Source of the DNA: Nemophila menziesii
Taxonomy: Eukaryota; Streptophyta; Magnoliopsida; Boraginales; Hydrophyllaceae
Reading direction: 5' to 3'
Assembly (NCBI GenBank): GCA_029959085.1
Contig: JARWIR010000021.1
Span: 19,245,620 to 19,309,619 of the forward strand
DNA length: 64,000 bases
Below, piece after piece: positions 24,235 through 34,176 of this stretch (position 1 is its first letter; each line of letters starts with the position of its first letter). Position numbers and translations under genes: made by a program. Below the pieces are notes generated by a model. The model was not told where the DNA came from, did not search any database, and saw nothing but the letters and a program-made list of their open reading frames with translations.

Positions 24235-24690
24235 CCTATTCATGTTGAGGTATCTCTGATGGATCTCCATCTCTTTGGTACATGTTAGATCTGCACATCA
24301 CCCCCTTCGCATATGCCCCGGGACACAATAAAAAGATTGCTGAAAATATTAGCGAAAAAATCCTTAAGAAAATAGACTTCCACCCAGCCTAAAATTAACC
24401 CTAAGCCCTTACCGAACTAGAAATTATTCAAAAAAATCAAACTTGTCACCCCGAACCCTGCTAATTGTTCTAGTTTTTTCCAACCCACCCTCCCCCTTAC
24501 CTTCAAGAAATCCATGATGGATCTGCCCTTCTTTGGTAACATTTCATCTAGCACCATTTTGTATGAGTTGCCTTACATTGAGGCCAAGGGAAGAATGCAC
24601 AAAGGTCACCGAGTTTGGCACGTTGCATTCGAGAGTGGTTTCAAGTATAATAGTGTTGTATGGGAGACACTTTGTAATGATCAAAGATAA
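24235..24690 (+). pseudogene. KCS C-terminal fragment, split by a 225-bp insertion
   Basis: The plus strand at 24235-24285 reads HVEVSLMDLHLFGTC then stop, which matches the KCS block (VEASRM-x-L-x-RFGNT). After about 225 bp of non-KCS sequence the same block starts again at 24511 (SMMDLPFFGNISSST). It runs open to a stop at 24690 through ILYELPYIEAKGRMHKGHR and FESGFKYNSVVWETL, the usual KCS C-terminal order. The catalytic Asn is still present in GNISSS. All upstream parts (Cys and His blocks, membrane segment) are absent. The repeated border (about 30 bp, imperfect) at 24252-24285 and 24511-24545 suggests an insertion with duplication of the target. Non-functional. It lies between the two intact KCS genes and has the same strand as copy 1. 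Confidence 0.75.
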
Positions 24691-24969
24691 GATTATTAAT
24701 TCGAGTTGAACCTAAAACCAAAACAATATATTAAAACTAAAACCGAACCTAACTTAGGTTAGGTTTTATGAATTTACACTATTCAGACTAAACCTAAACC
24801 AAACTGTAGACGAGACAAACTGAAAGGGGGACATTACTATTTAAAGTTGGTCAAACCGAACCTAAACTAAACCTATAAGACCGTTTGTCAGGCTAGAGTG
24901 CAAGTTTTAAGACAACGGAATTTGAGATTTCATGAAATCAAATCAACATGAAAATGTATTTAAGTCGTA

Positions 24970-25160
24970 AAACTTGATAAGTTTTTACCATACGAAAATA
25001 TAGGTAAATCTTCATCGATTTATACATTAAGCTATAAAGTTTGTGTGCAACTTAACGACAACGTACTTAAGACGATAAGTTTTTGTAGTACTAAATTATT
25101 AGTAGTTCTTCATCGATTCATACATTAAGCTACAATGTTTGTGTGCAACTTAAAGACAAA
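24970..25160. repeat. 98-bp tandem duplication
   Basis: Two imperfect copies offset by 98 bp: GATAAGTTTTT at 24976 and 25074, TACATTAAGCTA at 25023 and 25121, each followed by GTTTGTGTGCAACTTAA. The flanking 24691-24960 and 25161-25395 are non-coding. 24700-24880 is rich in AACCGAACCTAAA-type motifs in both orientations, possibly subterminal repeats of an unrecognised element. Confidence 0.65.
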
Positions 25161-25399
25161 ACTGATAGTAGATGGTATAAGGTAATGGGTGGATTTTGAA
25201 TATAAGACTTATGGTATTTCTTTAGGCAGGGCAATCATGTGCCATAACGGTAATATATGATCATTTTTTGGTAATATTTGTGGTCATGTTGTCTTTCTTT
25301 TTTATCGAAGTTACAATTTTTTTCTGATTTGTGTATGTCATTTAATTAACGGTAGAGCTTTAATGAATAAACAACACAAACCAATTACTAAATCATCCG

Positions 25400-27670
25400 A
25401 GATAAGATTGAGGATGCAGCTAGGAGAATTGTGGATCCCTGGTTGGTGGTGGGAGATTTTAATCAGCTAGGTCTTCCAGAAGATAAGTATGGAGGGGTGG
25501 AGGGTTTACTGCGTCTATCCCTAAATTCGGGAGATGGAAGAGTGGGTGTGGACTAGTAGATTTGGGGTTCAAAGGTCTTAAGTTTACTTGGAGCAATTCG
25601 TGGAATTCGAGGATGGGAATCCTGAAAATGTTAGACATGGCATATGGGAATGTCGGTGGTTGTTTGTGTTTTTAGCATTCAAAGGTCAAATATTTCCCAC
25701 GTATACATTCTGATCATATACCGATTCTGACCACCTTGGATGATTCGACTGTTCAGCAAAATAGTGCGTCGTTTTAGGTGTGCGAGTGTATGGACTTTGC
25801 ATGATGTGAGCAGAAATTTTGTGAAAGACAAGTGGAAGAGCGTTCATGTAGTACTACAGATTTAATAAAACAGGGCTTGGAAAAATGGAATTTGACTCGT
25901 TTAGGGATATATTCCGGAAGAAAAAGCAGACCTTGGCACGAACTAAGGGGGATATAAAAGGCACTTTCAGATATCTTATTATGGCTCCCTGGCGGAATTG
26001 AAGAAAAGGCTCATCAAGGAGTATGAAAGCACTTTGGCGCAAGGGGGGATGCATTGGTTTCAGATATCGAGAGCAGAGTAAATTTATTTAGGGGAGTGAA
26101 ATACTAGGTTATATCAATTATCGGTTTTGGTGAAGAGTGGGAAAAGGAAATGCATAGACTTTGAGATGCTAATCATGAGTTTTTTGTCAATGAGACAGTG
26201 GAAACGAATTATGTAAGAGATTTCTTTATATCATTGTATTTGGTGGAAGATAGGATGAGTCCAGTCTTTTCGCTACCAGTTTTGGGATCACTAGGTATGG
26301 AGTCCATTATTTCACTGCAGTAGGACGTGTAGGATGAGGAGATTATGGTGGAATTAGTCCAGATGGGGCCATATAAGGCTCCTGGGCTGGATGGGATGAC
26401 TGCGGGGTTCCATCAGTCTTTTTAGGGTACAGTGGGTCCATCAGTTTGCGCTATGGTGCGATCGGCATTGATGGTGGGGTCATTATCGAGGGAATTTATT
26501 AGCACTCTAATTCATCTCATTCCTAAGGTGATCAGTTCGGAGTATATTATGAAGTTTAGACCGATTAGTCTCATTAAAGTGAGTTATAAACTTTGCATGA
26601 AAGTTCTCCTGAATCGATTACCAATTACAGCTGATGTTAGCAGAATTTATAGTCCCATACCAGAGTAGCTTTCTTCCTAGTAGGTCCACGATTGATAATG
26701 TGGTCCTATTGAGTGAGATAGATTTTGTGATGAGACACGCAAAGGACAATAAGAGATATATGGCGAGATAGATTCTGGCTAAAGCTTATGATAGAGTTTG
26801 TTGGGATTTCATTAAGGGGTGGTTGTTATAAGCTAATTGGGTATCTCTTATCCTCTCGGCATGAGAAAAAAGTTAAAGTCATTTGGAATGGATTTTTATT
26901 TGCTCCGTTCACTCCCCAGAGAGGGATTAGACAAGGTGGTCCCATGTCACCGTATATTTTCGCCTTGTGTATGGAGAGGTTTTCTCTACTCATTCAGAAA
27001 CTAGTGAACGAAGGATCGTGGAAGCAACCTCGCTTATATTCAGGGAGGGTTCCTTTATCTCATATATATTTTGCGGATGATCTTATTCTATTTTCGGAAG
27101 TTTTTGATCAAAATTTTGACTTTATACAGGAATCCTTAAATATATTTTGTCAAGATGCAGGCCAAACCATTAGTAAAGAGAAATTGTTGATCTATTTCTT
27201 AAAAAATATGGATGAAGGTTTGGCGAATAGCATTTTTTAGTTTAGTGGATATAATAGAAACGAAGGTTTTGATAAGTATCTTGGGGGTGACGATATTATT
27301 AGAGAGGAGGCCCAAAGGTTTCTATGGCGACATGGTTAACGGATTACGAGGAAAACTAGCAGGATTAAAGGGCAAAACATTATTCTTAACAAGCCGTATC
27401 ACCTTGGCACAGTAAGTGTTATGCACGATGCCAGTCTATATCATGTAGATAGAAGTATTACCAAGATATGTATGTGAATAATTGACATAATTATACGTGA
27501 TTTTGTTTGGAATTCCTTTGAAGAACAACGTAAGATCAGTTGAATTGCTTGAGATAAGAGTTGTGTCCCAAAAAGTAAAAGCGAGTTGGGTTTTCGTAAA
27601 GCAAGGTACATGAATAGAGCGCTCATGGTAAAGTTAAGGTGGAAAATAGTTTATGATGGAAAAAGTCGGT
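25400..27670 (+). mobile_element. 5'-truncated LINE (EN part, RT)
   Basis: Begins inside the endonuclease (PWWLVVGDFNQ-like block near 25435, then GLPEDKYGGVEG) and reads on the plus strand into RT. Recognisable parts are MGPYKAPGLDGMTAGF at 26370-26418, LIHLIPKVISSEY near 26509, RPISLIKVSYKL near 26560, an open RT core at 26788-27240 with QRGIRQGGPMSPYIFALCME, the intact catalytic motif YFADDLILF (27067-27093) and GQTISKEK, then VMHDASLYHVD-like and FVWNSFEEQ segments to about 27660. A lineage different from the LINEs at 15-21 and 47-51 kb is suggested by PMSPYIF-ALCMER. Stops outside the RT core make it non-functional. It has no tail or TSD I can define. Confidence 0.7.
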
Positions 27671-28374
27671 GGGTCTTGATGGAGTAGTTTAATTAGTACA
27701 TCATTCGATATTAAAAATACTACATAATCTCTTACTAATGACATATATAAACTACTCCATCAACATCCTTTTGGGTGAACGCAACTAGGCAGACCTTAAT
27801 TCTAAGCTCTTCAGTGTATTAAAAAACTACGCCATCATCCAAGATTAAAAAAACTACATAACCTACTACTGAACGCAAATCTAATGAATTTTATGATTGA
27901 TTTCTTGGACAAAAAGCTTAGGAGTAACTTGCGAATTTGACTCGATCATAACATTGTTCCGCCTTTCTTAAAGAACCATGTCCTCAAGGTTCAAATGGGG
28001 AATATTATGTCAAATATTAGGCATGTCCTCCCGTGTTGAATCTTCTTGAGGTGAGCCTTTCCGTTGAACTGACCTCAGTGTTGGATAGAGCGCTGATTGT
28101 TGATGGATAAGTATAAATAAAAGAGATAAGGGAATGACTTGATCGATAGACTAGCCAACACATATCTTGAGCACGAAAAACATGAAACCTCAAGTGAATT
28201 TTGACAGACTTGGGCAAAGCCAACTTTGTGAGGTCTGAGCTAATGGTGTCGACGCAATCATGCTGAGTTTTAAAACTTTTTTGGAACTTTCACTTTATCC
28301 ATCAGTCTTTAAAAATTATCTTTTTAAGCTTTGATTTATTGAATTTTATGAAAAGATTATTTTATAGGTTATTT
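27671..28374. other. Unassigned intergenic stretch
   Basis: 27680-27870 carries repeated AAACTACATAA and ACTACTCCATCA motifs in both orientations, which suggests a decayed foldback element. Nothing else recognisable. Short open frames on the minus strand (28017-28223) have no protein-family features. Confidence 0.3.
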
Positions 28375-28990
28375 TGTATAATATAGGGACTTCTAGTGCA
28401 ATTAGCTGAAAAAGAAAAAATAATCTATAGTTCAATTTTTGCCTACTATAAGGGACCTATAGTGCAATTTTTGCTTAATATAGAAAGAGACCTATGGGGT
28501 TGTTTAGCCATATCCGATGTGAATTAAAAGTTGGACCAGACATTCGATTCCAAAGAAGATAGTTGAAAATTCTCATGATCATAGGACTCAAGCTGTTCAT
28601 CAAACGTTCTACCAAATGTTAATCAGTCAATAAATTTATCAACGTCCATCCTCCTTTCAGAAGAGATATATAAACGCTTCATTATAAAACTTTGGCTCTC
28701 TAATAAACTATTATTCCGGACATTGTAAAGATGCTTCTAGTTCGAGTGTGTAGTTTTCTGGAATGTTGTAGCAGTACCTGTAAACAGGGCAGATCCACAA
28801 ATTATACAATGATCCCCTTAGCTTTCTTTTAATAAAAAAATGGTGTGCTTAAATTTATTCATCATATAAGGAACCTACATTGCAATTTATGCTTAATATA
28901 TGGGCCTAAAGTGCAATTTATTCATCATATTTGAACCTATAGCACAATTTATGCCTAATATAGGGGCCTATATATAGTGAAATATATTCA
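28375..28990. repeat. Degenerate 'CCTATAGTGCAATTT' array, second locus
   Basis: Copies of the motif near 28385, 28450, 28490, 28868, 28907, 28925 and 28960 lie in one orientation, mostly spaced 35-60 bp, and related to the array at 1196-1500. 28500-28840 between the two sub-clusters shows no feature. A reverse-orientation copy (TTGCACCATAGGTCTC) lies near 29063. 28991-29600 is otherwise AT-rich and empty. Confidence 0.55.
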
Positions 28991-29649
28991 TCATATATGA
29001 AATAATGACTTTGGCTCTCTAATTTGATGTTAAATTTGTCGCTACCGTGTCATACTAATTAAATTGCACCATAGGTCTCTTTGTTATACAAAGTAGCCAA
29101 TTATCCAATACATCCATCTTGACCCAAAAAAGATGTCAACCCCTCAACATGGACTAATGATGCAACATTTAGAAAAAGCACATGGGTATATTTAGATATT
29201 TCGCATAACACATAGACCAACGGTGTAATTAACCCTTTAGGCCTTAGTTTATTTGAGGGTAGTGTTGATGTTACTTTGTAGACATCAAAGATATATTACA
29301 TTCTTTAAGAATTTTTTAATTTTTTTTTTTTTTGTGATTTTCTTGTAATGAGTCTTTTCTGCATTTAAAAATTTGAAAATGAACAGGAATCACTATGTTT
29401 CATGGATGGTGCACCATGGTGTAGAACGAATGATGTTTACTCTTTATCTAGTTTCATAAAATGGTTAGTTTGGCTTATTCTTATATCTACTAATATGAAA
29501 TTCAATCTAATCAAATAATTAATGTGGCAAACCTTATAAGTATTGGTTTGCAAATCAACCCCTTTAATTATTTCGTATAACAAGGTATTAACCACTTGTT
29601 ACTGTATATTGTGAGTGTGTGATGTATGAGAGAGACATAGATAGCATTT

Positions 29650-29909
29650 TTTTTTTTTTTTTCGATGTATGGGTGTCCGGGCCAGCTTACGCGCACCACG
29701 ACTAATCCCATAGGAAATATACACGCCTCCTCATGCATACTCCCACTTAATCAGAACTAGGTTACCCATGTTCAGGGAGGAGACTCGAACCATGCACCCC
29801 TTGCTTACCCCCTTTGAGGGCTCAAGAAATAACACGGCTGAGGGGATTCGAACCCGGTACCTCCTAGTTGAGAGACAAGGTCCTGGCCACTGAGCTAGTC
29901 CCAGTGGTT
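29650..29909 (-). mobile_element. tRNA-derived SINE with 15-bp TSD
   Basis: On the minus strand the element begins CCACTGGGACTAGCTCAGTG. The pol III A box TAGCTCAGTGG lies at 29897-29887 and the B box GGTTCGAATCC at 29854-29844. The body carries a second GGTTCGAGTCTCC-like repeat and GGAGGCGTGTATA, and ends GGGTGTCCGG... with an A-rich tail (poly-T on plus, to 29662). A perfect 15-bp direct repeat ACATAGATAGCATTT (29635-29649 and 29910-29924) flanks it. The tRNA-like head, internal promoter, A tail and TSD are all present, so the SINE call is firm. It shares its 3' half with the copy at 2937-3151. The TSD was created inside one of two 52-bp tandem units (29601-29640 plus; 29930-29966). Confidence 0.9.
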
Positions 29910-30104
29910 ACATAGATAGCATTTGCTTTTGTATATTGTGAGTGTGTGATGTATGAGAGAGACATCGAGACGAGACCTTTTAAGGTCAAAACGCTTCATA
30001 ATATGAAATCTTTGGTATGGACTTAGTCTTTTTTCAGTGTGCAGATTTGTAGTCCCAACATATTATCTTAAATTACACCAGGAAACAAATCTAGATATAA
30101 TCAT

Positions 30105-31569
30105 GGGTGAATTACCCAAGAGGTCTTGAGAAAAATTAGTGTGCCACTTAGGAGCTAGTTAATTCTTCTCTCCTTTTTAGAGACCAATAAAATGTCCAAT
30201 GTCATAACTACCCTTCTAGTACATATAAGACAAAAAAAATAGATTATTTCTCTCTCCTCCACTACCATTACTCTCTCTCTCTCCTCCATTACCATTAATC
30301 TCTCTCCTCCTTTATCATTTTTTCTCTCTCCTCTTTCATTAATTATCAAATATTTTCCAGCTCCGACCACAACCACCGATCACCGCCGGCCACCTCCGGC
30401 CACCGCCGAAAAAAGTTCTGAGTCTGGAAAATAGTTCTGAGTTTGGAAAATAGTTCTGAGTCTGGAAAAAAGTTCTGAGTCTAAGTGCAAAAGTTCTGAG
30501 TCTAAGTGCAAAAGTTCTGAGTCTGGGTGCAAAAGTTCTGAGTCTGGGTGCAAAAGTTCTGAGTCTGGGTGCAAAAGTTCTGAGTCTGGGTGCAAAAGTT
30601 CTGAGTCTGAGTGCAAAAGCTCTGAGTCTAAGTGCAAAAGTTCTGAGTCTAAGTGCAAAAGTTCTGAGTCTGAGTGCAAAAGTTCCATTAACGCCAGATT
30701 TTTAATCGCCAACAGTGTTGAGCGCAAAAGTTCTGAGTCTGAGTGCAAAAGTTCTGAGTCTGAGTGCAAAAGTTCTGAGTCTGAGTGCAAAAGTTCCATT
30801 AACAAATTTTAACACCACATTGGCTTCATCACAGCTTAATCGAAACAGCAACTGTCCAAAAAAAAATCGAAACAGCAATTTTTTCTGGATTTTTTGCAAC
30901 AAATAAATAAGTCTGTCGAATCTAAACAGTCGCCGGAAAAAATAACTTCACACAGAAGCTCGGATGCGAAGCCGCGGATCTAGCTATCCATGGCTTTCAA
31001 ATCAAAGCACTCATCCATGGCTTCCAAATCGGAGATTCAAGCTTTTTTTTCTGGTCGGAGCTCGCACCAACGCACCACTATTCGTGGAGCTGATCTCACG
31101 GTGGTCCTCAGCGGCGCTCGCAACAACTTCTTCAACAGCACCTCTTGAGCAAAGGCGGCCAGCGAGTGGTCTTCGAACGGCGGCTTCAAACTCGCTGGAA
31201 CTCAGATCTCGTGAACCCATGCGGCAGAGCTTCTTCTGATCGGTGTTGCTTCGGTGTGAACTCACCGGAGCTTCTTTATCTCGTTGTTGCTGCATCTATT
31301 TCGGAGCTAGATGCTCCATTTCCAAGCTTTAGGAGAAAGCTACGTGATATTTAGGAGAGAGGAGAGAGAAATGAGTGTTTAGGGTTTTAAACTAATTCTA
31401 ATAAAAATAGTATATATAGGAAAATAAAATACAAAAAGGGGTAAAAAGGTAATTGGTTTTTTTGCTTATAGTGTTAAAATTAGTTTGTGGTCTTTAGTAA
31501 GAAGAGCCAAAAGAGGCGGTCTCCTTAAGTCACGAGGTGGTCTTTTCAAGACCCTTTGGTAATAATCTC
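30105..31569. mobile_element. Non-autonomous MULE family 1, element A (1465 bp)
   Basis: Termini GGGTGAATTACCCAAGAGG and, inverted, GAGATTATTACCAAAGGG, both running into GTCTTGA, are flanked by a perfect 9-bp direct repeat TATAATCAT (30096-30104 and 31570-31578). Beyond the ends, GACCACCTCGT...AAAGACC blocks near 31490-31550 match the left end of element B (36479-38015). Inside lie CT-rich runs (30240-30330), the 21-bp minisatellite (30411-30797), and a GC-richer block (30960-31360) with open frames on both strands but no recognisable domain. The GC-richer interior between MULE ends is what Pack-MULEs look like, but a donor gene is not identified. Confidence 0.85.
30411..30797 (-). repeat. 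21-bp minisatellite (AAAAGTTCTGAGTCTGAGTGC)
   Basis: About 17 near-identical copies lie in two blocks (30411-30682 and 30724-30797), split by an AT-richer segment with TTCCATTAAC. The unit is 21 bp, a multiple of three, so one minus-strand frame stays open and would read a seven-residue repeat LLHSDSE. There is no evidence that it is translated. The leftmost copies vary in the 3' part of the unit (GGAAAAT instead of GAGTGC). Confidence 0.9.
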
Positions 31570-31774
31570 TATAATCATCTTGTATCTCAAATGTAACATA
31601 GCCCCAAAAGCACCACAAAAATAATAAGTAAGTAAACACGAAAAGTAATGATAATTTGTTTATGGACATTATAACAACTCCACAAGCATATACTAACACG
31701 GAAAATAAACATAGTTTTAGCCAAAAAAAAATAAAAAGTTTAGTTTGCGATTCAACATACTCATTAGTCATTTC

Positions 31775-32892
31775 TCACATGATAGAAACTAAACTCTCTT
31801 GATTAAGCAAGCCTCTAAACGTAACTCCATAGCCATCAATCTCGTACTCCTCCATTTCATTGGTATCCAAGCTTACCGAGACTAGTTTTTGTCCACCTCT
31901 ATTCAAGAAATGTAATTCATTCTTCCTAAAATAAAGAGGCTTATCGATACTTGTCAAAGGCCCTAACATAAATTGTTTAGTCCAAGATTCAACCACCCCA
32001 TCTTGCTTCAACACCCATATTTCAACAAATTGTTCTTCAGTTATATTAAAATGATGGTAATTATATAAAAGAAGAGCGAGAGAATCATTGAAGGATACGA
32101 GGCTTTGATGCTGATCAAAAATGTTATTTGGAAGTGTCATGTATCGAAACACTTCAGTGCTCACATCAAAACAAATTATAATTGAACTACATTTACGTGT
32201 TGAAATAATTTTACTCCTTGCAATCCAATACAATACTCCATTAAACGATACTCCACATGGAGAGGAAAGATTTCTTATACATGATATTTCCAAATGCTTA
32301 ATTTCTCTCCAAATATTAATACCCACGTCATAAATTAGGCAACGAATCTTACTATGATCGGTAAGGTAACCTTTAAAAACTCGGCAGATAAAATTTACAA
32401 CCTTGTAAGCATTTTTTATCGAATCAAATCCCAAACCAATTCCACAGTTCAATCTAGACTATATCCTTCCTCACGTGTAACTTGATGTAAAGGAATCTTT
32501 CAAAATTCTCTCAGTGATGGGTTACATAATAACAAAATTTTGAAATAAGAATCAACTGAGATACAAATCAACCCATTACATGGTTCGCAAACATCTACAT
32601 CGCTATTCAGAGCTGGATGTACCTTTAAAGTCGGTTCAATAATGCCAAGAGATTCATAATCGAGAAAATATAAGGTTGTCCATTTATTAGCCGGGCGACT
32701 AAAGAGTATAATATGGTGGTGATTTTGATTTTTGATGAGATGGGATTTGATAAAATTAGGGTTTCTAATGAGATTATACCAAGATTTACCAACACACCTG
32801 CAACGAATCAATGATTTCACGGGCATCTTCAGTAGAATCTCGTATACCAGATCTTTTGGCAAAGTCTTCTTCTTCGTCGTAAAGTTTACCAT
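31775..32892 (-). pseudogene. F-box / FBA-domain protein, disabled
   Basis: Starts at the ATG at 32892. Residues 11-52 form a clear F-box (LPKDLVYEILLKMPVKSLIR then CRCVGKSWYNLIRNPNFIK), and the FBA-type region with KILLLCNPSLREF follows. A TGA at 32502-32500 interrupts NPSLREF(stop)KIPLHQV, and a one-base loss near 32453 shifts the frame. The downstream frame then continues as the expected NCGIGLGFDSIKNAYKV block and is open for about 225 codons to the stop at 31775. Intact family members are substrate adaptors of SCF ubiquitin ligases; the large plant FBA clade turns over fast. Only two lesions in about 370 codons indicate recent loss. A hAT element sits 40 bp upstream of the ATG, and MULE A ends about 205 bp past the stop. 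Alternative: a sequencing or assembly error could cause either lesion. Confidence 0.85.
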
Positions 32893-32933
32893 TCTTGTAA
32901 GCGAACAAGTTACTTCTGTTTGAACTTTGAACT

Positions 32934-33967
32934 CAGCCTGGCTATCGGACCCGGCTTACCGGTTCGCCGGACCGGCCCGGGCCGATAAGCACCGGCGCCG
33001 GAACGAGACCGAGTCGGAGGTGGTGACCGGAACGGAACGCACCGTTTATCCGCCTATCGTGCGGCGCTTTAATAATCTGTGTTTTTTCATGGACCGAACC
33101 GGTCCGTGACTGATACGGACCGGTAACGGCCCGTTAACTTTTTTTTTTTTATATATAAGTCCATTATGTATTTATATAACCCAATTCTGCAGCCCAATTT
33201 TATTACCCAAACCCAATTCTCAGCCCAAAACCATTTTAATACCCAAAAGCCCAAAACCATTTTATTACCTATCCATCTACACCCAAAAGCCCCAAACCCA
33301 ATTAACTTTTAATCTTATCCGCACCCCAACCCACCCCATTCATTACACCCTCCTAACCCCAATTCTTAGCTCTCGAAAACAGCTTCTTCTGTCCCTGTGT
33401 GTATGTGATTTCGAAAATTGATAGTATGGTATTGTTTTGTCTAATTTGAAATTATAGTATAGATTTTATATATTTTTTTTCAGGACTGATTTTTGTATGA
33501 TATTTTTTCGTGCAGTGTTGAAGTGGAACTTTATGAGATGGAGGTGCATGTTTTTGGTTTAATTTGGTATACAGGTTATGGAGATTTATCTTGTTTTTAA
33601 GTATTGGAAGATTTGAAAAGTATAAATATTTGTTTGTTGTGGATGAATTATTATTTTGTTTTGTTTACAGTTTTTGAAATTGGTAATAAGGCCTTCTGGT
33701 GTATGACTAAAGGCGCTGCTTATTTATAATAAAAAATAAAAAATAAAAAAAAAAACCGAAAAAACCGATAGTGGGACCGGTACGGGACCGAAACCGGAAC
33801 CGATAAACCGGTCCCCATTAGCGGTCGGTTTTCCCTATATTTGGACCGATGAACCGGTCCGGACCGGGACCGATAGTGGGTGTCCGATAAACCGGTCCGG
33901 TCCGATAAGGGGGTTACACGATAAGAACCGGTCCGAACACGGACCGGTACGGCCGATAGCCACCCTG
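32934..33967. mobile_element. Non-autonomous hAT element at the F-box 5' end
   Basis: Termini CAGCCTGGCTATCGG and, inverted, CAGGGTGGCTATCGG are followed by long subterminal arrays of ACCGG/CCGGTCCG motifs in both orientations (32945-33135 and 33755-33960). An 8-bp direct repeat ACTTTGAA lies at 32924-32931 and 33968-33975; on the left, two extra bases (CT) separate it from the terminus. CAGGG ends, an 8-bp TSD and dense subterminal repeats fit hAT. The AT-rich middle (33140-33740) has 'CCCAA' runs and no transposase. Short open frames inside the CCGG arrays are not genes. Confidence 0.8.
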
Positions 33968-34176
33968 ACTTTGAACAAATTTGGTTACTATCTTTCAAAC
34001 ACTCTTTACTTTTCCGCCCAAATTTTAAAGTTAGTGTGCTAGAGTCTTTTTCTCTTTAAACGTCTTTGGGTTATTTAAGTAATTTGAATATAGTAAAACT
34101 ATTTATCATTCTTTTTGCTTTCCTGATATAATTATTTTTCTCTCCTATATAATACACTTTTTAATATTTTATAAAA

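Noticed and set aside
28017..28223. 68-codon minus-strand frame as a small gene
   Set aside because: No family features, no start context and no conserved neighbours; length expected by chance.
30411..30797. CRISPR-like repeat array
   Set aside because: Head-to-tail 21-bp repeats without unique spacers, in plant DNA inside a transposon; it is a minisatellite.
31466..31771. 101-codon hydrophobic frame on the minus strand next to the F-box remnant
   Set aside because: Overlaps the right terminus of MULE A (ends 31569) and is AT-driven hydrophobic sequence; not a credible membrane protein gene.
32927..33109. Short frames in the CCGG-rich DNA at both ends of 32934-33967
   Set aside because: They are hAT subterminal repeats read as protein; no homology and mirrored at the other end.
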